A stretch of 64,000 bases of DNA from Xiphophorus maculatus (taxonomy: Eukaryota > Chordata > Actinopteri > Cyprinodontiformes > Poeciliidae), in assembly GCF_002775205.1 (NCBI RefSeq), contig NC_036447.1, positions 3,150,501-3,214,500 of the forward strand. Reading direction: 5' to 3'. Of the stretch, positions 55,140 through 64,000 are shown piece by piece (position 1 is the first letter of the stretch; every line of letters begins with the position of its first letter). Below the pieces are notes generated by a model, which was not told the DNA's origin, ran no database searches, and was given only the letters and a program-made list of their open reading frames with translations. The position numbers and the translations under genes were made by a program.

Positions 55140-56880
55140 GTTGTAGCTAGATGCTAGACAGAGGGGCTGGGTTTTTATTGGTGGTACTGGGACACCAATA
55201 AAATGTTTCTTCATACAGGAAATGGCTCCACAATATTCGATTTTTCATTTATTAAGCATTTACTCTGGACAAAAATGTTATACGTGGCTGGTTAGAGAAC
55301 CTGGTCTAGATTCTAAAGTTCAGAGAGTCGTAGAAACATTGGTGTTGGAAAAAAACGAGGAAAATATGGGTTTATCTCAACCTGTATAGTCACCACAATA
55401 CAGATTATGGCAACATTAAGTGTTCATAATATTATGCAGAACATGTAATCTTAAAAAAATGAATCACTTGTCAATCCTGAACATTTTAACCAATACCAAG
55501 ATAAACATTAATTCACTATTGGATACAGGGGACAAACCAGCAGTAAAATGTGAGAAAAATGGTAACTTGAAATGAAAGCGTGAAGTAACCCGGAGCAGCT
55601 GGAAAAACCCAAAACTCGTTTTTAAATCAAGGTCTGTTTATAATTGAACTTTCAGGTGAATTAATCTACATCAAGCAAACCATCAACAAGGGTGTGTTTG
55701 CCCATATAGCAAAAGAGAGTACAGGATCGGGTATTCCAGATGTGTCCTACTAATAAGAAAAATATTTTTTTGTCCGGTTCCGTTTTTAAACCAGGTTTTA
55801 CCTGTAATACCACATACAGGCAACAACATCTGACCCAATTTAAATCAAAATAGCTATTAAGCATGCATCATTTACAGTTTCATACTATAACATTAAAAAA
55901 ATTACATGTCAACTGTCAACTTGTAGCATTTAACGAAAAACAATTACCTTCAAAATAAATAACTGATACATTTTACTAGCTATAACTTAATGGCAAGTCA
56001 ATTGACAACATCTGATAAGAGTTGTTGGTACTACAGTTTAAATGAACACGCAATATAGAATAATAAATCTTTGTGAATCTACATCATGAAAGCTTTCTCA
56101 GTTGTGTCTGGGATAACAGGAATACATTTTCCAGCCAGTAAAGGATCACATCAGGTGTTTTCTTCTAACAAAAACACTTTCACTTTTTTCATTTTTGTCT
56201 GTGACCTAATTTACCAAATAGGTAGTGGAATCTAAGAATTGTTTTCCAGTACTAATGGCTTTGAAAGAAAAGCTGACCCCCTAAAATATTAAATTTTAAT
56301 ACATCTTAAAAGCTATATAGCAAGATTCTAAAGTTTATATGTCATTTGTAGACAATTTAATTCAGGGCTTACAGGTCATAACTTTTGAGAGACAGGTATA
56401 ATTATAATTCTGACTATAAATCAACCCTGCATTACAATAACTGGAAGCTTACTGAATAAAAAGATGAGAAAAATCAAATAGAACATAATTTAAACATCCA
56501 AAACTGAACGGTCACGTAAAATTTCTTCACAGTGGCTAACATGTTAGCCATCATTGAACTGCGCCATCAGATTCGGGCTAGAAGACAAAGAGGGGAAACC
56601 GGCTGTAGATGAAAAGAGGAAGCGACCTGTGCAGTCGTTCATGTTCTTAAGTAGGTACAACGATCTGTACTATAATTAAAACATCGCTTTTAAAGCTGCG
56701 TCACACACCTGAGCAGCATTTTTATGTATAAATAAATGGCCTGGTGCTTGAGGCCTTTCATGTATTCGCCTGACAACACTTTGGCACATCTCGCACATTT
56801 GTCGCATGTTCACAGACGACATGACGTGACAGATTCACGTCTTTCACGAGTGTCCTCAGGTAGGAGAGATTTCAGGTGAA
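55140..56880. other. First g3bp2 intron, nothing recognised
   Basis: No exon, RNA gene or named repeat was identified in this AT-rich intron. Confidence 0.4.
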
Positions 56881-57410
56881 GAGTGGCAACACTGCGTGGT
56901 AACCCTACATCATCCAGATGGCATACAGGGAGACTGTTGGTGCTAATAAATCGGCCTTTTCACTGTCGAAACAACAGCAACTCTGAGGTTGCTACTTGGC
57001 AAGCTAACACTGGCGCTCGCCAACTTGTGGCGTCGTCGCATTTCCTCCAACGGTGGGTATTTTTTATGGTCAAAGGAAGGGTTTCGTGTCATTAAACATT
57101 AAAGGTTCGCAAAATAACACTGAAAAACGGCATCAAATATGTGCTCTTTACACGAAACGCCACAATGGAACAAGTTGTACGCTATCTTGCTTGAAGACAA
57201 CAAAGGAAGGCAGACTGACAAAGCTACTCAAAATGCCCATATAAATACATAATTATACGTTTCATATAAACAGTAACACACTGACTTTTAAACTTCGAAC
57301 GATAGCTGTTAGTAATCGAGCAGTTGTGATTTGGACCAGACAATGCAGCTAACATTAAGCTAGTTAACACTGCTAGCTCGCCGGGTCGTCCTGTAGCAGA
57401 GCTAACTTAC

Positions 57411-57540
57411 CTTTTGAGGGACCTATCTATGCAGACAGAAGTAAATATAATAAATAAGTACAAGTAACCGGCTGTAAACTGCTCTGAAATACAAAGTATC
57501 CCAGGCGAAATATTCAATATTTCCCACACTGCTCTCTGAG
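57411..57540 (-). promoter_or_regulatory. g3bp2: g3bp2 noncoding first exon and proximal promoter
   Basis: The coding start lies 24 nt inside exon 2 (54888-55006, acceptor CTGTTTCAG), so a noncoding first exon is needed upstream. The best donor is CAAAAG followed by GTAAGTTAG at 57410/57411, in a region with many CpGs on its downstream side. The 5' edge of exon 1 is not defined; 57540 is a guess. The roughly 2.4-kb first intron (55007-57410) shows no other gene. Confidence 0.5.
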
Positions 57541-57760
57541 TGCCAGTGTGGTCCCTACTGAACCAGAGATTGCAGATTTTTAAAGTGATACGTTCCGTTT
57601 ATTTTTTTACCCCTGCAATCTGGACCTGGGAACCCCGGTGCACTGATTCAGCCAATGGGCTGCTTACACTAGGCGGCATAAAGTGTGACGTTAAACGATT
57701 AGCCCTGCCCATGAAAAACTTTCTCCAGGAACGGTTTCTCTCTTTCCTGATAAAGGACAT

Positions 57761-57810
57761 AGAATAGAATAGAATAGAATAGAATAGAATAGAATAGAAT
57801 AGAATAGAAT
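57761..57810. repeat. Pentanucleotide microsatellite (AGAAT)10
   Basis: Ten uninterrupted AGAAT units, about 350 bases from the likely g3bp2 exon 1 donor and upstream of the gene. Confidence 0.97.
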
Positions 57811-58171
57811 AATGTCCCTCCACGTGGAAGTTCAGATGTGCCAGCAGTAAAGTGACAGAGAAGACGAAGCATGAATGTGTACATAAAGAAAGAAAAAATC
57901 AAAACAGAAAGTAAGAATAGCAGACTGTACAGTAAGGGTGAACTGACAGTACCTATAAGGATACAAATACTTTGCAGTTATTAAAAAATTCTTACTCTGA
58001 TTCAAGTAAATGGGCATCTTGAGTAGGACTATCGAAAAACTTACAAAATGTGCTTCTATAATTGTGCATCAAAAGAATAATAAAATATTAGCAAAAAATT
58101 GAAGAACTGTGCAAACAACAGTTTGTTGAAAGCAGTGATAATTATAGAATCTAACAGCTTCTGGGAGGAAG

Positions 58172-58370
58172 TACTAGGCCTGTCACAGTGATAAATTTTA
58201 TTGGATAATAAATTGTCCCAGTCATTATTGAGAATAAACGATAATATTGTTTTGAGACCATTTTCAAGTGATATATTGATAATGGCAAAACAATGCAAGT
58301 TTGCCCTCTAAAAGACCAATAAACTTTAATTTTGAATAGGACACTTAACACTAGAACTGGAAGATAAATA
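58172..58370 (-). mobile_element. hAT-like repeat, relative of 21620-21850
   Basis: Starts TAGGCCTGTCACAGTGATAA and includes AACGATAATATTGTTTTGAG and ACCAATAAACTTTAATTTTG. Confidence 0.65.
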
Positions 58371-58554
58371 AATATCATTCTTAACCAAACGAAAGGACAA
58401 CATCTACCTGCAAAGTGTTTTATTTTATGAACAAATTGTTGATATTGTGTATGAAAGTGTTTTATTTTATGGTTGGAGAGCGAAAGAAAAATGTCCACTT
58501 TGGTGGATAGTAAAGTTTAATCCTATCCCACCCTATCTTAATAACAGCATAACG

Positions 58555-58733
58555 GATGAACATCGTTGTGATGATGTGCTGAAGGTGGAGTCTCAGAAAG
58601 AGTAAAAGCTTCTTAAAGATACAACTTTCTTTCTTTTTTTTTTTTACATAAAAACTGAAGGTAACATCGCTAATTGATTGTGCTATAAAATGGCAATATA
58701 TGTGCCTGGAAAATACATAATACCCCCAGTTAA
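58555..58733 (-). mobile_element. TTAA-type MITE, partial copy 3
   Basis: The reverse strand begins TTAACTGGGGGTATTATGTA at the 58730 end and continues TTTTCCAGGCACATATATTG, the same opening as the copies at 12753 and 49174. Truncated near 58555. Confidence 0.6.
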
Positions 58734-58739
58734 GATTAT

Positions 58740-59870
58740 CATATTGCTGATTCTAGTAAGACTATATTTCTTCCATACATGGGTGAGTGTGAGATTGTGA
58801 CAGCATGACAATTATGAATAAAATACTACAGCATATGAGTGTAAAAACAAAAAGTTAACAACTATATGAACTATTATTGCAATTCTGGTAAAGTTATCTG
58901 TAACGCTGTTTTATTTGTATTGTGATATATAGAATTCCACCAACACATAAAATAAATATTAAATTCAGTTGCCGCTTTTTGACATATTACTACACCTCTT
59001 TTTTGCTATCCAGTCAGTAAGGGGAAAGTATAATATATGTTTTCAGTCAGTTGACCATCAGTAAACAGCAACAGGAGTGAGAAAGATGGTGGTGTGTTAT
59101 TCAGTCAGTCTGCAAACTGGATTTAAACAGGAGCACGGATAGATAAGTAGTTTAATCAAAGAATGTCTGAGATCAAAGGTAATTATTTGTAATGGCCAAA
59201 TCAAAGTTCCAATCTTAACCTAATAATCTAATGAAGATGTTTGGTGAGCTATAGAAAAGTCAGAAGATCGTGTGAAGAAAATCAAACTCACAGATTCAGA
59301 GCTAAGAGAAGAATGAGCATCAGAGAAGTAAACAACTTACAGCAAAAAATGGTTGACTCCAGAAAAAGTGCAGCCAAATTCATTTCTCTGAAGAACTCAG
59401 CAACCACCTTGAAGTTTATCGGCGAAAAGAGGCAGACAGACATGAAAACAAGAATCAGGTTATACTGAAGAACTGGAGCGACTAAGAAACAGAAATACCT
59501 GGAAGGATGACTAATCAGCAGAACCTGTTTCAAGAAAGAACTGAGGAAATCTGCACATCTAGTGCAGGTGAATTTTTAAAACTATAAAATAAACAGACGC
59601 AAGGAGCAAGAAATGAAGTTTACAGAAATTTAAAAGCAATGAACACAAACAAAATTCACAGAAAATAAATATAGCCCTTACATTAGATTAGGATTTACAA
59701 ATTTTGTTAGATTTGCAGCCAAACCTTTCCCAGTGGATTTAATGAAAACAACATCCATGCTTCTTGATCATTTTTCTAGCCTCATAAACTTTGTGATGAA
59801 TCTTTAGCATAAAAAATCACTAGCATCAAGTCAACATTCTTTTTCACACTTCGTTTAAACCAGAAACAAC
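58740..59870. other. Intergenic DNA between g3bp2 and pkd2
   Basis: No gene recognised. A 75-codon plus-strand frame (59241-59468) is basic and motif-free. Confidence 0.4.
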
Positions 59871-59882
59871 AGGAATTTACTT

Positions 59883-60165
59883 GAATTCATGCCATGAAAA
59901 CCAGTGAAATGGTACAAAAACAACTATATAGGTTGCCAATGCTGTAAAAAATATTTTTCTCCCCCAACTGTGGGGAAAAAAACTGGCTATGCACTGACTA
60001 TGTTTTCAGCGCATCAGATTTTACTTTCAGTCAAGATGAGCAATTCTATTTCATTTAAAGACAACAAACAAAAAAAGCAGTGGGAATTTAGGGGAATTCA
60101 TGCCATGAAAACCACTAAAAATGGTACAAAAACAAATTATAGGTTGCCAATGCTGTCAAAAAATA
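59883..60165 (+). repeat. Two direct copies of a 70-bp segment
   Basis: GAATTCATGCCATGAAAACC begins both copies (about 59884 and 60096). Each continues with ATGGTACAAAAACAA and TATAGGTTGCCAATGCTGT. Offset 212 bases. Confidence 0.85.
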
Positions 60166-60225
60166 CAGCTGCTGAGCATAAACAATGTCATAAATAAGTA
60201 CATTTTAATCTAATGTAAAATTGGG

Positions 60226-60947
60226 ATTCAGTTCAATTCAAAAATATTTTATTTATCCCAAAGGGTATCTAAATGTTGTTGTAACACAAATCGCTCAAGT
60301 ATCTTCAGAGTCGTTTAGGATGGTGATGCTGTGGATAGGAAGGCTCTCCAGTAGCAGTCAGTGTTGCAATGAATCTGAAGAGGCCTCTGGCTGAAGACTG
60401 TTGCTGCATGATGGTCTCATGACTATCATGATCAGAAAGCCAGGCAGAGAGACGATGGAGTAAGATGGAAGAGATGGTTCGAACTTCATCCTTTTCTCTC
60501 TCCTCTTATATGAACCCCCCTTTTTAACTCTGATGGGATTTGGTGTTAAAGTCTAGGTATTATTTGAGCTTTCAACTGCTCAAAAGTTGTAAAAAGCAAA
60601 AACAGACCTCATTGCCATAGTTACGCATCCTAACAACTATCTGAAAAGTACAAAAAAGTAGTAGCAAAGACATATACATCATTCAAAAACATAAGGAACA
60701 ATTGTCCAAACATGTAATGTCTTTAGCCCAGAAAGAAAGCTGAACAAACGTCAACAAAAAGAGCAAATTGGAACAGAAACAGTCTTCAGTCAGAGGCCTC
60801 TGCAGATTCATTGCAAGACTGACTGCTACTGGAAGTCTTTCCTTCCTCAGCATCACTACCCACAATGGCTCTTTGAAGATATGTCAATGAAATGAGTTTT
60901 GATATTTAATTTTAAAATTATTTTTGAAATGAACTGAATTCCAATTG
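60226..60947. mobile_element. Inverted pair of LINE tails
   Basis: The left arm (60226-60405) carries TCCAGTAGCAGTCAGTGTTG and GAGGCCTCTGGCTGAAGAC. The right arm (60770-60947) carries their reverse complements, CAGTCTTCAGTCAGAGGCC and GACTGACTGCTACTGGAAG. A TTTATCCCAAAGGG-type LINE end is visible on the outer left side. Confidence 0.7.
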
Positions 60948-61139
60948 AAAGTTTGAACACCACTGCTTTAACATTGAAATGAGCCTGTTACCAGGGCAAC
61001 GCCTAACCAAAACAGATGTTAAGGATGTATTTCTATCAAATTTCAAAGTAGTTTTAAACTTATACAATAAAATCCGGAAGAATGTAAATGCATTTGATTT
61101 GTATTCCTTTTTTTCAACAGTATTTTGGCCCGCAAGATC

Positions 61140-61740
61140 CAAAAAAACAGCTCAACGTTCATAGACGGGATAAATAATCATACAATACTGTAGTTATTAC
61201 TTCCAGATGTTTTAAACGGATAATATATTAAAAAAGGCTTTTTCCGCTGAGAGTTTTTCCATCCTCCTCTTCGACGCCATGACTTCATGTGAAATCTGAG
61301 TCCGGGACGAAGGAGAGGCGGAAAAAAAGAGGAGAAATTTTGGGGGAACGGTCCAAGAAGAACAAGATGGCTGTCCCCGGACAAGAAAAACATCTCCGCT
61401 TTTTCACTTAAACACGACTTTTTAATTATTGGGACCAGTTTCGCGGTTCTTTTAAACTACTTTATCCACTTTTTGGGAACTATTTTAAACCAAATATATT
61501 GTTTCTCTGAGACTGGGTTGAAGAAAGTTTTCAAACGGGTCTTACTGGACCAGCAGCGATGTAAAGTCTTTACTTAAACTCGTCTAATAATCGGTATATT
61601 TTATAGATAAATTACTTAATTTTATGTCAGATACTCCTAATCTATCAGTCCTTGTAGTTTTAGATTTTTATCCTCGTTTTGGGGGATAACCGTTCACTTT
61701 CCGATGGTCGGAACCGTTCGGAGCAGATAACCGGACCACC
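61140..61740 (+). promoter_or_regulatory. pkd2: pkd2 promoter and 5' UTR region
   Basis: The 600 bases before the pkd2 ATG contain no other gene. The segment 61255-61400 is CpG-richer than the AT-rich flanks and probably holds the start site. No TATA box or intron in the 5' UTR could be assigned with confidence. Confidence 0.4.
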
Positions 61741-63709
61741 ATGAGTTCGTCTCGAGTCAGACCCCAGAGCCAGTCCGGCAGGTCGGCCCAAGGACCGGAC
61801 TCCAGCGAGGGGATAGAGATGGAGAACATCCAGCACCAAGACCTGGGTCTCGGAGGGGTGATAGGCACCCCGTCTCCACAGTCCAGGCAGGCGTGGAGCC
61901 GCGACAACCCGGTGTTCGAGCCGGAGGAAGAGATCATGGAGGCGGACTGGCCTCAAGCGAGTCCCGGGAGAAGGTCGGTGTCCACGGCCTCCAGCGGCAG
62001 CAGCAGCAGCTACAACCGCGGGGGCAGCAGCGCCCAGATCCCCCGAGGAGGACTCTACCCGACCCCGACCCCAACCATCAACGCCCGGCAGCAGGACAGA
62101 CATGAGCACCGCAGCTGTCTGAAGCAGATTCTGCAGAAAATCAGAAGTAAGTCATGATGAACTTTTTTAAAAAAGTAACATTTTCTGCAGCTTAAAAATG
62201 TTTAAGCTGTTAAAAATGAGATTTAAAGTTTATAAAGATAATAAAAATAAACATTTTAAGGATCTTCTTGTTGTTCTAACATGCATACTACAGTTTAAAA
62301 CATCAGAAATGTCAACCATGATCTCTTATTGTAAGTGTTTTTTATGATGCAACCTGAGGCTCCATTGTTATTTGCCATTACATTTTCTTACATTAAATTA
62401 ATTTTTTATTTAACCAACAAGTTTATTTATAAAAAGAAAGGAGACAGGCATGTCTGAAAATATAACAGAAGAATGTAAAAGGAGCATGCATTTTATTATA
62501 TTGTAATAAAAATGGCTTGTAAAGAATATTTACACCATTCCAAGTATTTAATCAAAAATTCTTTGTTGGTGTTACAGCAAATAAATTTCTTTTAGTTGCT
62601 GAACAACTTTTTGTATGTTTCCTCTGGTATTTTGACAGTTCAATTCAATTCAGTTAATTTATATAGCATTAAATATAAATGTCATCTCAATTGTCATCCC
62701 AAGGCACATTACAGAAACATTTCAAGTCTTTTAAGTTGGAATATTCAAATTCAATTCAATTCAAAAATAGTTTATTTTCCCCAAAGGGAAATTAAATTTT
62801 GGCATAACGTATTTCATCCAAGTATCTGGATGGTGATGCTGTTGGTAGGAAGAATGTCCAGTAGCAGTCAGTGTTGCAATGAATCCAGAGGCCTCTGACT
62901 AAAGACTACTGTATGACAGTCTAATTACTGTCACAACATGCTAACAGCTCAATATCCAGGAAGCAGAGACAATAAGTCAAATGTTCTAGTTGACAACATC
63001 AACTGTTAGCAAGCATTGCTAATCCACCTCATTCAGTTAGTTTTAATTAGAGTGTGTTTGCTAGTATTTATTAGTTAGTATATTTAGTTATTGTTGAACA
63101 ACCAACTGACTCTGGTGTTTTATACCAACTTTTGCTGTTGCCATTTTTTTTGCCGACAGCGATGTAAACGGCTTGTGCGGGGAAAAAAATAAAATGAATT
63201 TCACATCAGCTCACAAGGCTAATAAATAGTAAACAAAAACAAAGGATATTACATCTACAATTTCAGTATGTTTTAGTTAGTTTTCTAAATGCATGATATA
63301 GTTCCAGTTAGGTAGTTCTTTCCCATTAATTGCATATTTTATTTATTTCAGTTAACGAAAATGTTTTCTCAGTTTCAGTTGTTTTTTTGTTAGTCTTTGT
63401 CAGACAAAAGTTTTATTTTACCAAGGTGCCAATAGTGATTTACTTTAGGTGTGTTGAGAGTAAAATGCCAAATCTGTGGTGTAATAATCACATTTTTGGA
63501 AACCTGGAGCTTTGCAATAATATGTTAAAGCAGAACATATTGTATATTATTCTCTGTTAATGTGGTGATGTACGTTTTAATTGTCTCCTCTGCAGTTCTG
63601 TGGGGAACTGAGCTGATGGAGGACAGCGACAGCAGCAGAGAACGCTACCTCAGAAACGTCTTGAGGGAAATGCTCACATATGTTGGCTTCCTCATCACTG
63701 TTTGCGTTT
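61741..63709 (+). CDS. pkd2: Polycystin-2 (PKD2), exons 1-2, continues past the window
   Basis: Polycystin-2 is a TRP-family cation channel of primary cilia and ER that pairs with polycystin-1. Exon 1 codes from 61741 to 62146 (donor GTAAGT, phase 1). Exon 2 is 63596-63709 (acceptor TCCTCTGCAG, donor GTAAGT), 114 nt, which is my recollection of the mammalian exon 2 length. The ATG has a good context (GACCACCATGA). The protein starts MSSSRVRP, keeping the RVxP cilia-targeting motif, and has the hallmark [10 protein letters not shown] at residues 48-57. Exon 2 gives [18 protein letters not shown] and runs into the first transmembrane helix ([11 protein letters not shown]). The cytosolic N-terminus is shorter than in mammals (first helix near residue 162, versus about 220). 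The rest of the gene lies beyond 64000. Confidence 0.96.
62630..62960 (-). mobile_element. SINE-like piece and LINE tail in pkd2 intron 1
   Basis: 62638-62720 has TTCAATTCAATTCAGTTAAT and AAGGCACATTACAG, a common fish tail sequence. 62752-62960 has TTATTTTCCCCAAAGGG, TCCAGTAGCAGTCAGTGTTG and AGAGGCCTCTGAC, the same LINE tail as at 60226. Confidence 0.7.
62961..63595. other. Rest of pkd2 intron 1, nothing recognised
   Basis: AT-rich intron with no other exon or named repeat. Confidence 0.4.
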
Positions 63710-64000
63710 GTAAGTAAACAAAACACAATCTTTCAAATTTCAAACTTTGCTGCAGAGATTCCTCTCTTAGGCTTCTTAAACTCTGGCTCTGCCCCTGAAG
63801 CTGAAAACCCCCCAACATTTTTCCAGCTGTTACTCTAATTAGTTTGGCAGGAATTTATCCAGTTTCCAACGTTTTTCAGGGGGATTCAATTTCAACAACA
63901 GTGCAAAAACCAAAGTACTTAGTTATTAGATGGGGAAAAATATCATTTGTGACTAACGTGTGAATAAAAAGCTAATGCTAAAGTTCGTTTTTTTTCTTTT

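Noticed and set aside
61660..62109. 149-codon minus-strand frame
   Set aside because: Antisense shadow of GC-rich pkd2 exon 1.

Overview
This window looks like nuclear DNA from a teleost fish, probably a percomorph. It is AT-rich and intron-dense, with GT-AG spliced genes whose proteins closely match vertebrate families. It also carries many fish-type interspersed repeats: L2-like LINE tails, Tc1-like and hAT-like remnants, foldback MITEs and minisatellites. The taxonomic call is inference from general character, not from a diagnostic locus. I saw no bacterial or viral gene, CRISPR array, rRNA or tRNA.

Three protein-coding genes were reconstructed exon by exon. (1) uso1 (p115 vesicle-tethering factor), minus strand, ATG at 39212, stop at 19622-19624, 26 coding exons including two microexons, 943 codons if both are used. 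(2) g3bp2 (stress-granule RNA-binding protein), minus strand, ATG at 54982, stop at 44230-44232, 11 coding exons and 486 codons, with a noncoding first exon near 57411 and a probable long 3' UTR. (3) pkd2 (polycystin-2 channel), plus strand, ATG at 61741; only exons 1 and 2 fall inside the window. g3bp2 and pkd2 are divergent, with about 4 kb between them. uso1 lies behind g3bp2 in the same orientation.

Layout: 1-19.6 kb is gene-poor and packed with repeats (L2 pieces, AT-palindrome arrays, a 52-bp minisatellite, a near-perfect transposon palindrome, degenerate arrays), plus a few GC-rich patches, one of which (about 16.4-16.8 kb) might hold an unidentified exon. 19.6-39.4 kb is uso1 and its promoter. 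39.4-41.4 kb is a short intergenic gap with LINE and SINE-like pieces. 41.4-57.5 kb is g3bp2. 57.5-61.7 kb is the divergent intergenic region. 61.7-64 kb is the start of pkd2.

The genes do not form a functional operon: p115 acts in ER-Golgi transport, G3BP2 in stress granules, and polycystin-2 in cilia and ER calcium signalling. I did not find a clearly new biological system. The most interesting observations are a 12-nt candidate microexon in uso1 behind a UC-rich tract, a cluster of hairpin-forming repeats in the probable g3bp2 3' UTR, and nested transposon insertions whose empty-site relatives lie in the same window.
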